Positions 1 through 7,995 of a DNA stretch of 47,127 bases are shown here, one piece after another; position 1 is the stretch's first letter; the number at the start of each line of letters is the position of its first letter. The translations under genes and the position numbers were made by a program. The notes below the pieces were generated by a model, which did no database searches, was not told where the DNA came from, and was given only the letters and a program-made list of their open reading frames with translations. Source of the stretch: JBAVQS01 sp049694275 (GTDB lineage Bacteria; Chloroflexota; Anaerolineae; UBA4142; SHND01). The stretch spans positions 1-47,127 of the forward strand of contig JBAVQS010000140.1 in the NCBI GenBank assembly GCA_049694275.1, in the 5' to 3' direction.

Positions 1-408
1 TTGCGGGCAGCGCGTCGGCGCGGGGGTGGGCGCGGGCGTATAGGTGTTGGTCGGGCCAGGAATGCGCGTGGGCGCACGCGTGGCGGGAATCCGGGTGGGG
101 ACGGGCGTGTCACTCGGCGCCGGCGTATCCGTCGGTTCATCCGTCGGGCTCGGCTCGGGCGTATCGGAGGGCGCGGGGGAGACGGTGGGCGCCTCGGTCT
201 CGGTCGCATCTTGCAGCGCGAGCTCGGTCGGCGTCGCTTTTGCCGACGATTTCTTGACGGTCGGTTGGGCCGCGCCCGCGGCCCGGGGTGCTGTAGCGGT
301 CGCACCGGCGCGCCGCGTCGTAATCGCATCGGCAGCGCGGCAGCCGAGGATGACGGCGAGGGCCAGGAAAGAGAGTAAGAACACGTGTAAGCGACGCGAC
401 ATGTGCAT
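1..408 (-). CDS. Thr/Pro-rich lipoprotein, C-terminus cut by window edge
   Basis: The minus-strand frame stays open from an ATG at 408 to the window edge (136 codons), so only the N-terminal part is present. It starts with a basic n-region, a hydrophobic stretch and a lipobox ending LAVILGC, with the lipidated Cys at residue 23. A Thr/Pro/Ala spacer follows with repeated TPEPSPTDEPTDTPAPSD-like motifs. This is the style of surface-anchored lipoproteins in Chloroflexota. The functional domain lies outside the window. A second in-frame Met at residue 3 is an equally good start. No clear ribosome binding site is seen. It lies 20 bases downstream of the AMMECR1-like gene on the same strand and may be cotranscribed with it. 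The plus-strand ORFs across this stretch are shadows. Confidence 0.7.
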   Translation of the reverse strand, partial: MHMSRRLHVFLLSFLALAVILGCRAADAITTRRAGATATAPRAAGAAQPTVKKSSAKATPTELALQDATETEAPTVSPAPSDTPEPSPTDEPTDTPAPSDTPVPTRIPATRAPTRIPGPTNTYTPAPTPAPTRCPQ

Positions 409-428
409 GATCGATTATCTGCCGTCCA

Positions 429-959
429 TTAGTGATAGCGTTTGACCTGAAAGCGATAGAGCCGCACCGGCTCGTCGGGGCCGATCCAGGCTTTCTGGCG
501 CGCAATCGCCACCTGCTGCTCGGCCGTTTTCACCTGCTCCAGCGCGGGGAGCAGGAGCCCGCGCCGGTTATCACGCCGGGCGACGACGATGACCCCGTAC
601 ACCTCGGGGTCGAGGTTGGCCATGGAGGGAACCTCTTCCGGCTCGCCGAGCACATCGACCGAAATATCGAGCTGGCCCAGTTCGCTGTTTCGGACCGGTT
701 CAAAGCGCGGGTCGCGCGTGGCGGATGCGATCGCATTCTCGATTACCTCTTCCGCCACATTGTTCTGCTGCGGGAGAAAGGTGCCGATACAGCCGCGCAG
801 CTCGCCCGCCTCGTGCAGCGAAACAAAGGCGCCCGCGTGCTCGCGCATTTCGGGCGTCAGCGCACCCTCCGCCGGAGGGGAGAGACGGCGTCCCTCGCGC
901 ACGTAGGCTTCAATCGCCTGGTGGGCCAGTTGGACCAGGGGGTGAACGGCTTTGTTCAT
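429..959 (-). CDS. AMMECR1-family protein (AmmeMemoRadiSam system protein A type)
   Basis: The 176-residue product matches the AMMECR1 domain almost end to end. It has the AFVSLHEAGELRGCIGTF segment near residues 50-70, the ASATRDPRFEPV segment and the DISVDVL segment. AMMECR1 proteins are often encoded with a MEMO-like protein and a radical SAM protein, a trio whose chemistry is unresolved; neither partner is in this window. The open frame extends upstream to 1418, but that part is antisense to the next gene. I chose the ATG at 959 because the domain starts directly after it and a promoter with consensus -10 lies 32 bases upstream. It is probably cytoplasmic. Function remains unknown beyond the family name. 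Confidence 0.85.
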   Translation of the reverse strand: MNKAVHPLVQLAHQAIEAYVREGRRLSPPAEGALTPEMREHAGAFVSLHEAGELRGCIGTFLPQQNNVAEEVIENAIASATRDPRFEPVRNSELGQLDISVDVLGEPEEVPSMANLDPEVYGVIVVARRDNRRGLLLPALEQVKTAEQQVAIARQKAWIGPDEPVRLYRFQVKRYH

Positions 960-990
960 ATCAAAACCCCAATCTCTTTTATTTGATAGA

Positions 991-1018
991 ATTATACGCT
1001 TGCCTCTCGTTTTTGCAA
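991..1018 (-). promoter_or_regulatory. sigma-70-type promoter for the AMMECR1-like gene
   Basis: On the minus strand, TTGCAA (1018-1013) and a perfect TATAAT (996-991) are separated by 16 bases. Transcription would start near 984, giving a leader of about 25 bases before the ATG at 959. The promoter is divergent from the one for the FGE-fold gene. Confidence 0.65.
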
Positions 1019-1047
1019 TGTCACTGGTGTGAGCGTGGGGTGCGTGA

Positions 1048-1076
1048 TTGACGCTATCGTCAACCGCGTCTAGAAT
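1048..1076 (+). promoter_or_regulatory. sigma-70-type promoter for the FGE-fold gene
   Basis: TTGACG (1048-1053) and TAGAAT (1071-1076) lie 17 bases apart. The predicted start is near 1083, followed by the strong ribosome binding site GAGGAGG just before the ATG at 1101. Confidence 0.65.
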
Positions 1077-1100
1077 ATCAGGACACGAGGAGGTCTCTGC

Positions 1101-1925
1101 ATGAGCGCAGCAACCGATCTGGACGAGCAAGTGACGAACGACCTGGCGCTGGAACTGGCGCCGGGCGTGACGCTTGAATTCGTGCGTGTGGCAGCGGGCG
1201 AATTCTTGATGGGGAGCAGCGGCGCCGACAAGAGCGCCCGCGCCAATGAAAAGCCGCAGCACATGGTCTATCTGGACGAATATTTCATCGGCAAGTACCC
1301 GGTGACCGTTGTCCAGTTTGCCGCGTTTGTCCAGGCGACCGGATACGAGCCGATGCCGGAAAAGCACGGGGACTGGCAGTCCCCAGGCGGGCCGGAGAGC
1401 GAGACCCGGGGAAATCATCCCGCGACGTTCGTGAACTGGGAGGACGCCGTGGCGTTTTGCGAATGGGCGAGCCGGGTGACCGGGCGCACGGTGCGGCTGC
1501 CGACCGAAGCGGAGTGGGAAAAAGCCGCGCGGGGGACGGATGGGCGCCTCTATCCCTGGGGCAATACTTTTGACTCAGACCTGCTCAACAGACGCCCCGC
1601 ATTCAAAGGGGACAGCATGCCGGTCGGGAGTCATCCGGGCGGCGCGAGTCCGTATGGCGCGCTGGACATGCTTGGGAATGTCTCCGAGTGGTGCGCGGAT
1701 CGGTATGCGGCGGATTATTACAAGAATTCGCCGTTGCAGAATCCGACGGGACCCGACGTGGCTCATGAGGACGCGGAGCACCAGCGCGTGGTGCGCGGCG
1801 GCTCCTTTGACATCATTCAGGGCTATGCCCGTTGTGCGTACCGGGACAACTATTTCCCGTACCTCCGGGACGATTTTCAGGGGTTTCGCGTGGCCGTGTC
1901 TCTTGCTCCAAATACTCTTGGTTGA
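1101..1925 (+). CDS. FGE-sulfatase (SUMF1) fold protein without catalytic cysteines
   Basis: The 274-residue protein carries the formylglycine-generating-enzyme fold. It has GEFLMGS near residue 33, the KYPVTVVQFAAFV segment, a RLPTEAEWEKAARG block near residue 135, YPWGN, GNVSEWCADRY, and a RGGSF...GFRVA C-terminus. In true formylglycine-generating enzymes the segment after RGGS carries two copper-binding cysteines. Here that segment reads DIIQGYARCAYRD and its only Cys (245) aligns with a non-catalytic position. It is therefore more likely a member of the broad FGE-like superfamily, which includes binding and other oxidative roles, than a sulfatase activator. No signal peptide is visible, so it is probably cytoplasmic. 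The start is fixed by GAGGAGG at 7-8 bases. No sulfatase is encoded nearby. Confidence 0.85.
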   Translation: MSAATDLDEQVTNDLALELAPGVTLEFVRVAAGEFLMGSSGADKSARANEKPQHMVYLDEYFIGKYPVTVVQFAAFVQATGYEPMPEKHGDWQSPGGPESETRGNHPATFVNWEDAVAFCEWASRVTGRTVRLPTEAEWEKAARGTDGRLYPWGNTFDSDLLNRRPAFKGDSMPVGSHPGGASPYGALDMLGNVSEWCADRYAADYYKNSPLQNPTGPDVAHEDAEHQRVVRGGSFDIIQGYARCAYRDNYFPYLRDDFQGFRVAVSLAPNTLG

Positions 1926-2007
1926 ATCTGTGCTTGTGCGGGATGCGGGCAAGCTCGCCGAAGAGGTCATCCTGCATCTCACATGTCTCATGGGCGCGAA
2001 TAAAGAA

Positions 2008-2610
2008 ATGAACCTTTCCTCGAAACAAAAGCTGTGGCTTGCCCTCGTTATACTGGGGTTACTACTCTGCGGGGTGCTTGGTGGGCTGGGGATTGGCAGC
2101 GCGCCGGAAGAAAACGGTTTCTCGCTTGGCGCGCCGCCGCAACCGGCCGCTAAAATCGCCGCCGCAGATACCGGTTATATTGTCGTTCAGACCGGCGCAG
2201 GAACGTATTATCGCTGCGCGGATTTTTCGGCGCCCGCGGCGTGTTGGGTTCCTGACAGCGCGCCGGCCCAGGCATCTGCTCAGTCGTCCGATGCCCCGCA
2301 GGTGGACGATGCACGTTTTGCGCCGCCGCCCGGGAAAATACGCGAGCATTGGACCACCACCTTTTTTGACAGCATCGGGGGATTTATTACCGAGACGCGC
2401 TATGCATTGTTAGAAGATGGAACAGTCTGGGTCTGGCCCTATCACGTCCACATGGTTCTGAATTTCCCCAAGAGTGTTGATCAATTCATAGGCGCGGGTA
2501 CTGGTCTGTGCTGCGCCGGCTTGCTTGCTGTTCTTGCCAGTCTGCTGTTGGTGTTAGTGTTTCGGCGCAAAACTACACCGCCGCCACAGACCGCGCAAAG
2601 CAAATCCTGA
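2008..2610 (+). CDS. hypothetical membrane protein, two transmembrane segments
   Basis: The 200-residue protein is not recognised. It has a hydrophobic segment at residues 9-29, an extracytoplasmic region of about 130 residues with GYIVVQTGAGTYYRCAD and four or more Cys, a second membrane segment near residues 160-185 containing CCAG, and a short basic cytoplasmic tail. The arrangement suggests a loop domain held outside the membrane by two anchors. An in-frame ATG at 1990 would add six residues; neither start has a convincing ribosome binding site. The gene follows the FGE-fold gene by 82 bases and ends before a strong bidirectional hairpin at 2658-2691. Confidence 0.65.
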   Translation: MNLSSKQKLWLALVILGLLLCGVLGGLGIGSAPEENGFSLGAPPQPAAKIAAADTGYIVVQTGAGTYYRCADFSAPAACWVPDSAPAQASAQSSDAPQVDDARFAPPPGKIREHWTTTFFDSIGGFITETRYALLEDGTVWVWPYHVHMVLNFPKSVDQFIGAGTGLCCAGLLAVLASLLLVLVFRRKTTPPPQTAQSKS

Positions 2611-2657
2611 TGGCGCGCGACATCATCGACATGATGAGCAAGATTGATTTGAGAACG

Positions 2658-2691
2658 AAAAAGCGGAACGGGGTACCCCGTTCCGCTTTTT
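2658..2691. terminator. bidirectional intrinsic terminator
   Basis: A perfect palindrome has arms 2658-2673 and 2676-2691 (GCGGAACGGGG core) flanked by A5 and T5, so it can terminate transcription on both strands. It lies between two convergent genes. Confidence 0.85.
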
Positions 2692-2715
2692 CAATTACCG
2701 CTCTTTCATGCCTGG

Positions 2716-3456
2716 CTAGTTGCGAATGAAGAGGACCGTGGCGACAATGCACACTTGCGGGTCGCCGGACGGTTTGGTGGTGATGACCATCGCGGGACTG
2801 AACGGCGATTGCTGATGTCCGCTGCTGTCGACAACCCAGGCATAATAGGAGCCTGCGTTTCCGCCACGCGCGGTGGACATGGTCTTTTCGGCGACGCCAT
2901 TGTCACCGGTCACCTCATCCGGATCGATCGGCGCCCCGCCCGGCGCATAAGAAAAGCGAACTTTGATGCCTGCGATCCCACTGTCTGTGCTAAGCGTTGT
3001 GAGCACGGCGCCCCGGAGGCGCGTGTTCCCCGAGTTTTCACATTTGACCCCATTTTGGATGTTGCAGATGTCGGGGTCGGTTGTGCTGCAGGGCGGATAG
3101 GCAACCCAGCGGTAGGCATACGGCGATGTGGTCGGCCCGGCGGTGGGCGGAATGTCGGTCGGCTGCGGGATCGCCGTCGGCGGTTTGGGCTTGGCCGTCG
3201 CTCTGACCGTCGGCTTGGCGGTCGGCGGGACTTGCGTATCAGTCGGCGCCGGCGTGTCCGTCGCTTGTGGCGTATCGGTCGGAACCGGCGTATCGGTTTC
3301 TACGGGGAGCGGGGTAAAGGTCGGACGGGGGCGGCGGGTAGCCGTCGCCGTCGGTTCGTTCTGGGCAAGCAAGCGTCCTTGCCCATTACAAGCCGTCACG
3401 ATCCAAAGTATACTAGCGGCGAGCGCTAGCAAGAGGGCCCAGCGTTTAGCGTTCAT
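2716..3456 (-). CDS. Thr/Pro-rich surface lipoprotein
   Basis: The 246-residue protein has a signal peptide with lipobox IVTAC (Cys at 23). A spacer of about 80 residues follows, rich in Thr, Pro and Ala, with TDTPVPTDTPQATDTPAP-type repeats. The C-terminal domain of roughly 130 residues contains paired cysteines (PPCSTTDPDIC, VKCENSG) and VRFSYAPGGAPIDPDEVTGDNGVAEKTMST. The latter looks like an Ig-like or adhesin-type beta domain, but I cannot name the family. The protein is probably anchored on the outer face of the membrane. The start is supported by AAGGAG 10 bases upstream of the ATG. The spacer resembles that of the truncated lipoprotein at the window start. Confidence 0.8.
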   Translation of the reverse strand: MNAKRWALLLALAASILWIVTACNGQGRLLAQNEPTATATRRPRPTFTPLPVETDTPVPTDTPQATDTPAPTDTQVPPTAKPTVRATAKPKPPTAIPQPTDIPPTAGPTTSPYAYRWVAYPPCSTTDPDICNIQNGVKCENSGNTRLRGAVLTTLSTDSGIAGIKVRFSYAPGGAPIDPDEVTGDNGVAEKTMSTARGGNAGSYYAWVVDSSGHQQSPFSPAMVITTKPSGDPQVCIVATVLFIRN

Positions 3457-3612
3457 TCGTTTGAAACTCCTTGATTTTTTAGGCGACGACGGTGGCGCAT
3501 GTCCTTTTGGATATCACTCACGATAACCGGACTGGGAGGAGAGGGCGCGGAGCGTGCCATCACGCTGAACGGCGGATGACCAGGGTGAATTACAGCCTCG
3601 GGTGCGGGGCAG

Positions 3613-3641
3613 ATTATAGCATAAACGGGGAAAATGCCAAA
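3613..3641 (-). promoter_or_regulatory. extended -10 promoter for the lipoprotein gene
   Basis: On the minus strand, a TGC extension precedes a perfect TATAAT (3618-3613), with TTTGGC 17 bases further upstream. The leader to the ATG at 3456 would be about 150 bases. Confidence 0.55.
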
Positions 3642-3652
3642 AGACGGGGGTG

Positions 3653-3686
3653 GTTCGGAATGGCGCGCTATGGCGCCATTCCGAAC
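3653..3686 (-). terminator. 14-bp perfect hairpin downstream of korB
   Basis: Arms 3653-3666 and 3673-3686 are perfectly complementary around a six-base loop. The hairpin begins 10 bases after the korB stop. On the minus strand the run of T (CTTTT) follows only after about 10 bases, so termination strength is uncertain. Immediately beyond lies the -35 region of the lipoprotein promoter. Confidence 0.6.
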
Positions 3687-3695
3687 GAGAGCAAG

Positions 3696-5033
3696 CTAGA
3701 GGAGAAACGCGCTCTGCTCTACGGCCTTGCGGTTCTCTTGCGCAATCTCGGCGCGCTGCCCGGCGCTGATCGCCTCTTCGAGCGCCGCCAGCGGGATGAA
3801 CGCTGTGTCTCGCAGGATCGCCGCAAGGAGGGTCATGGCAAGCGCCTTGCGATTGATCTTGTTCGCATCCCCTTTGAATACGATTTTGCGGGCGCGCGTC
3901 TGGACCAGCGGCGCCAGTTCGGGCGTCACATACACGCGGTCCGTCTCCTCCATCGCGGCCAGCATGTCCTTGACCTGCCCCAGCCCTTCCGGCGTGATGA
4001 CGGCGAGGATATCGGGCCGGTTGATGCCGGTATAGTAAATCTCCTCCGGCGAGACGATCACTTCCGAGACCGAATGCCCGCTCATCACCGTCGTCGGATA
4101 ATCGTCGCGCTGCGTACACCACAGCCCGCAGTACATGGCCGCGCGGGCGAGCGTCGTCGCCGTCGACTTCACCTTGCCGCCGGCCGCTCCCGCCAGCACG
4201 ATCCGCGTCGGCGCGTGCACGTTGGATTCGTACTGCTTGGGGATGCCCTTGCCGGGGAACGGTTTCTGCCCCTTCAGGTGTGCGTACTGTGCGCGGTAGG
4301 CGACGGATAGCTCGGCATAGTCCTTGTCCTGCAGCAAGCCGGTCTGCATGTCGAGCGCGCCGATGAGCCCCATCATCTCTTTTTTGCCAAAGTCATTGTT
4401 GGGCACGTAATAGGCGGTGCAGAGCTCCCAGATGTCGAGGAGCGCAAAGCCGGGGTGCAGAATCGCATCCGCGATCCGGTCGGCGAGATCCTTGTCGAAC
4501 GAGGTCCCGCGATAGACATAGCTCGCTCCGTTGACCGCGACCGTCGCGCAAATGTCCAGCGGCCGTTCCAGGTTCCCGCCGCGCGTCGTCGCGGTTAATG
4601 CACCGTGCGGCGTCGTCACCGAGTGCTCGCCCCCGGTCATGCCGAAATTGAAATTGTTAAACACCAGCACCTTGACGCCGATGTTCCGCCGCGCTGCATT
4701 GATGAGGTGATGCCCGCCGATGCCGCAGCCGCCGTCCCCCATCAGGTTGATGACCGTCAGCTCCGGGTTCGCCAGCTTGATGCCGGTTGCATAGGCGACG
4801 CTCCGCCCGTGCAGGCCGTGAAAGGTGTGCGCGTCGAAATACTGGTCGGACATGCCGACGCAGCCGATATCAGTGACGAGCACCACCTTGTTCCGGTCGA
4901 GCTGGAGCTTGACCAGCGCCGCGTTCAGGTGGTCGAGGATCGAGCCGTGCCCGCAGCCGGGGCAGAACGGGTACTTTGGCATGGCCGGGTTGCGGTACGT
5001 TTCGATTTTGTGATCATACAATTGAATATCCAT
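3696..5033 (-). CDS. korB: 2-oxoacid:ferredoxin oxidoreductase, fused beta and gamma subunits
   Basis: This enzyme family oxidatively decarboxylates a 2-oxoacid with CoA and reduces ferredoxin; the substrate cannot be told from sequence. Residues 1-270 are the thiamine diphosphate-binding beta part. It has CPGCGH (Cys24, Cys27), Cys58 in DIGC and Cys205 in WELCTAYY as likely 4Fe-4S ligands, and the GDG (99-101) to NN (126-127) thiamine diphosphate motif. From about residue 277, RIVLAGAAGGKVKSTATTL onward looks like the gamma domain, giving 445 residues compared with about 290 for beta alone. The ATG at 5033 overlaps the korA stop by one base, which suggests translational coupling. No separate delta (ferredoxin-like) subunit is nearby. 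Confidence 0.85.
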   Translation of the reverse strand: MDIQLYDHKIETYRNPAMPKYPFCPGCGHGSILDHLNAALVKLQLDRNKVVLVTDIGCVGMSDQYFDAHTFHGLHGRSVAYATGIKLANPELTVINLMGDGGCGIGGHHLINAARRNIGVKVLVFNNFNFGMTGGEHSVTTPHGALTATTRGGNLERPLDICATVAVNGASYVYRGTSFDKDLADRIADAILHPGFALLDIWELCTAYYVPNNDFGKKEMMGLIGALDMQTGLLQDKDYAELSVAYRAQYAHLKGQKPFPGKGIPKQYESNVHAPTRIVLAGAAGGKVKSTATTLARAAMYCGLWCTQRDDYPTTVMSGHSVSEVIVSPEEIYYTGINRPDILAVITPEGLGQVKDMLAAMEETDRVYVTPELAPLVQTRARKIVFKGDANKINRKALAMTLLAAILRDTAFIPLAALEEAISAGQRAEIAQENRKAVEQSAFLL

Positions 5034-6157
5034 TATATCGCCTCGATAATCTGCTCAGGGGTAATCAGTTCGCCGTCGACGCGGTTGAGGCCCACCACAC
5101 GGGGCCGCGGGTCGAGCTGCGCCGCCAGCCGCTCGATCTCGATCCGGTACTGCCCGTGATTCAGCTCAGGGACCACGACGCGGGAATGTTCCGACAGCGC
5201 CTGGCAGAGCGCCCGCTCGGGGACCGGCCAGAGGGAATGGACAGTCAGTTGTGAGATCGGCTTGCCCTGCTCTCGCGCCCGGCGTACCCCTTCCTGCATC
5301 GAGCGCGCGGTGACGCCGAACGCGATCATCAACGTGTCCGCGCCCTCCTGTGGGTCGTATTGCACATATTCCAGCTCGGCGCGGTGCGCCTCGATCTTGT
5401 CATACAGATGCCGGTTGAGCTGCTCGACCTTGTCCGTCTTTTTGGTCAGCATCCCGCGCTCGTCATGGGTCGAGGTTGTCATTCGCATTAAATGGTCGGG
5501 GTCGCCGAGGGGGACAAAATCGGGCACGTCCGCCGAGCCCTGGACCCGGTAGGGCAGGTAATCGTCTCTCGGCGTGGCGAGGGCGCGGCGCTCGACCGGC
5601 AGCGGTTTGAACGCGTCCGTTTCCACCGTCGCCTGGGTAATCACCATCTCCTTGTCGGTCGCCAGGAATACGGGGGTGCGGAATCGCTCGGCCAGGTTGA
5701 ACGCGAGCATGGTAAGGGTATAGCATTCGGCCATGTTCGTCGGACAGAGAGCGATGATCGGATACCCGCCGGAGGTGCCCCAGCGGAGAAATTGGACATC
5801 CCCCTGTGAGACGGTGGTCGCGCCGCCGGTGGCTGGGCCGAGGCGCATTACGTCGACAATCAGCAAGGGGACCTCGCCCATGATGGCGAGGCCGATGTTT
5901 TCAGAATAAAGGCTGAGGCCGGGCCCCGAGCTCGCGGTCATGGCCCTGGCGCCGGTCATGGCCGCGCCAATCGCCATGGATATGCTCGCGATCTCGTCTT
6001 CGGCCTGAATCCCCACGCCGCCGACCCTGGGCAGCTCTCTGAGCATGTGCAGGAGGATCGGAGTGGCGGGGGTGATCGGATAACCGGCAAAGAAATTACA
6101 GCCCGCGGCGATCGCGCCCCGCGAGATGGCTTCTGCGCCGTCTAGAAACTCATGCAT
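5033..6157 (-). CDS. korA: 2-oxoacid:ferredoxin oxidoreductase, alpha subunit
   Basis: The 374-residue alpha subunit has the family marks: the GCNFFAGYPITPATPIL N-terminal pyrimidine-binding motif, the EDEIASISMAIGAAMTGARAMTASSGPG segment, the EVPLLIVDVMRLGPATGG block and a transketolase-C-like domain with VHSLWPVPERAL. It pairs with the downstream beta-gamma protein to form the catalytic core. An in-frame ATG lies nine codons upstream at 6184, but the start at 6157 has AAGGAG 7 bases before it, so I chose that. The pair is a two-gene operon on the minus strand. Whether 2-oxoglutarate, pyruvate or another acid is used is unresolved. Confidence 0.87.
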   Translation of the reverse strand: MHEFLDGAEAISRGAIAAGCNFFAGYPITPATPILLHMLRELPRVGGVGIQAEDEIASISMAIGAAMTGARAMTASSGPGLSLYSENIGLAIMGEVPLLIVDVMRLGPATGGATTVSQGDVQFLRWGTSGGYPIIALCPTNMAECYTLTMLAFNLAERFRTPVFLATDKEMVITQATVETDAFKPLPVERRALATPRDDYLPYRVQGSADVPDFVPLGDPDHLMRMTTSTHDERGMLTKKTDKVEQLNRHLYDKIEAHRAELEYVQYDPQEGADTLMIAFGVTARSMQEGVRRAREQGKPISQLTVHSLWPVPERALCQALSEHSRVVVPELNHGQYRIEIERLAAQLDPRPRVVGLNRVDGELITPEQIIEAI

Positions 6158-6188
6158 ACGGTCACTCCTTTGTGCTTGGTGCACCTAC

Positions 6189-6219
6189 ATTATACGCAAT
6201 TTCTCTCGGTTCCCGCCAA
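6189..6219 (-). promoter_or_regulatory. possible promoter for korAB
   Basis: On the minus strand a perfect TATAAT (6194-6189) is preceded at 19 bases by TTGGCG (6219-6214). The spacer is longer than ideal. The leader to the ATG at 6157 would be about 25 bases. Confidence 0.5.
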
Positions 6220-6270
6220 TTTCGTAGGGACAGGTTTCAAACCTGCTCCTACGAACTGTCCTTACGAAAT
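6219..6270. repeat. composite palindromic element with competing hairpins
   Basis: One hairpin pairs TTCGTAGG-GA-CAGGTTT (6221-6237) with AAACCTG-CT-CCTACGAA (6239-6255), mispaired only at the two central bases. A second, outer pairing joins 6219-6233 with 6256-6270 (14 of 15 bases). So the first arm can pair with either of two downstream arms. It resembles short interspersed palindromes of the GTAGGGACAGGTTTNAAACCTG type that I would expect as multicopy elements in these genomes. It lies between divergent genes. Confidence 0.7.
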
Positions 6271-6388
6271 GACACAATCATCGGCATACTGCCCCCAATC
6301 GAACCAATGCGGAGGGCGCTTGCGCCGCCACGGGGATTTGCAGATAATGGGAGAAGGGTCAATCAAAAAACAATTCAGGAGCAAATGG

Positions 6389-7993
6389 ATGGATAGCAAC
6401 GCATTGTGGTGGAAGAAGGGTATCGTTTATCAAATCTACCCGCGCAGCTTTCAGGATAGCAATGGCGATGGCGTCGGCGACCTGCCCGGCATCACCCAGC
6501 GCCTCGATTACTTGCAGACGCTCGGCATCGACGCCATCTGGCTCTCGCCCATCTATCCTTCCCCGATGGCGGATTTTGGGTACGATGTTTCGGATTATAT
6601 TGGCATCCATCCCCTTTTTGGCACGATGGCAGATTTCGACCATCTTTTGGCAGAGACGCACCGCCGGGGGCTCAAGCTCATGCTCGACCTCGTTCCGAAC
6701 CATACCTCGGATGAGCACCCCTGGTTCCGCGCAAGCGCATCCTCCCGCTCCAATCCGAGGCGGGACTGGTACATCTGGCGCGATGCGGCGCCCGGCGGCG
6801 GCCCGCCCAACAACTGGCTCTCGCATTTTGGCGGACCGGCGTGGACGTATGATGACCGCACGGGACAGTATTACCTGCATCAGTTTTTGAAGGAGCAGCC
6901 CGAGCTCAACTATCGCAACCCGGCGGTGCTGGAGGCGATGTCGAACGTCATGCGTTTCTGGCTGGATAAGGGGGTGGATGGATTCCGCGTCGACGTCATT
7001 TACCTGCTCGCCAAGGATGAGCTCTTTCGCGACAATCCGCCAAACCCCACCTTTCAGCCGGGGATGCCGCCGTTCGCATCGTTGCAGAGCGCTTTTACCA
7101 GTGATCTGGCCCAGGTACACTCGTATATCCAGGCGATGCGCAAGGTGATGGACGAATACGACGAGCGCGTGCTGGTCGGCGAGATCTATCTCCCCTACGA
7201 TCGGCTCGTTACCTATTATGGCGTGAACCTCGACGAGTGTCACCTGCCATTCAATTTTAGGCTGATCAATACGCCGTGGCAGGTGGAGCAGGTGCGCCAG
7301 ACGGTCGAGGATTACGAAAATCTACTCCCGCCGGGGGCTTGGCCGAACTGGGTACTAGGGAATCACGACCAGCCGCGTATCGCTACACGCGTGGGGCGTC
7401 ACCAGGCTCGCGTCGCCCAGATGCTTTTGCTCACCCTGCGCGGTACGCCGACCTGTTATTACGGCGATGAGCTGGCGCTCGAGAATGTCTTTGTCCCGCG
7501 CGACCGGTGGCAGGATCCGGCGGGGATCAACCAGCCGGACGTTGCGGATGCCAGCCGCGATCCCGAGCGGACGCCGATGCAGTGGACCCCTGACCTGAAC
7601 GCCGGCTTTAGCGCGCCCGAAGCGAGGCTGTGGCTTCCCATCGCCCATGATTACAAGGTCTATAACGTCGAGGTGGAATCCGCCGATTCCACCTCGATGC
7701 TGATGCTCTACCGGCGCATAACGGCCCTGCGCCGTGCGCTGCCGGCGCTCTCGCTCGGCAGTTACCGGACGGCTCACGCCCCTTCGCCAATGGTGTTTGC
7801 ATACCTGCGCGAGGAGGACGGGATGCGGCTGCTGGTCGCGCTCAATTTCGGTTCCGCGCTGCAGACGATCAACTGGACGGCGCTCGCGCCGGAGGGGCGC
7901 GTGCTGCTCTCGACCGAATTGGACCGCGAAGGGATCGAGCCGTTGAGCGAGTTCAAGTTGCGCGCCAACGAAGGCGTTATCGTCCAGGTGTAA
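6389..7993 (+). CDS. GH13 alpha-glucosidase (oligo-1,6-glucosidase type)
   Basis: The 534-residue protein has the full set of GH13 motifs: DLVPNHT (100-106), GFRVDVIYL with nucleophile Asp202, EIYLP with acid/base Glu265, and LGNHDQPR with Asp327. The N-terminus WWKKGIVYQIYPRSFQDSNGDGVGDL is typical of the alpha-glucosidase, oligo-1,6-glucosidase and trehalose-related subfamilies. It should hydrolyse terminal alpha-glucosidic bonds of small maltooligosaccharides or isomaltose. No signal peptide is present, so it acts in the cytoplasm. Upstream in-frame ATGs exist (for example 6347). The start at 6389 is chosen because AGGAG (6377-6381) sits seven bases before it and homology starts there. The next gene begins two bases after the stop. 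Confidence 0.92.
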   Translation: MDSNALWWKKGIVYQIYPRSFQDSNGDGVGDLPGITQRLDYLQTLGIDAIWLSPIYPSPMADFGYDVSDYIGIHPLFGTMADFDHLLAETHRRGLKLMLDLVPNHTSDEHPWFRASASSRSNPRRDWYIWRDAAPGGGPPNNWLSHFGGPAWTYDDRTGQYYLHQFLKEQPELNYRNPAVLEAMSNVMRFWLDKGVDGFRVDVIYLLAKDELFRDNPPNPTFQPGMPPFASLQSAFTSDLAQVHSYIQAMRKVMDEYDERVLVGEIYLPYDRLVTYYGVNLDECHLPFNFRLINTPWQVEQVRQTVEDYENLLPPGAWPNWVLGNHDQPRIATRVGRHQARVAQMLLLTLRGTPTCYYGDELALENVFVPRDRWQDPAGINQPDVADASRDPERTPMQWTPDLNAGFSAPEARLWLPIAHDYKVYNVEVESADSTSMLMLYRRITALRRALPALSLGSYRTAHAPSPMVFAYLREEDGMRLLVALNFGSALQTINWTALAPEGRVLLSTELDREGIEPLSEFKLRANEGVIVQV

Positions 7994-7995
7994 AA

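Noticed and set aside
1..445. Plus-strand ORFs across the first 445 bases
   Set aside because: They mirror the Thr/Pro-rich lipoprotein, which has a clear signal peptide and lipobox on the minus strand.
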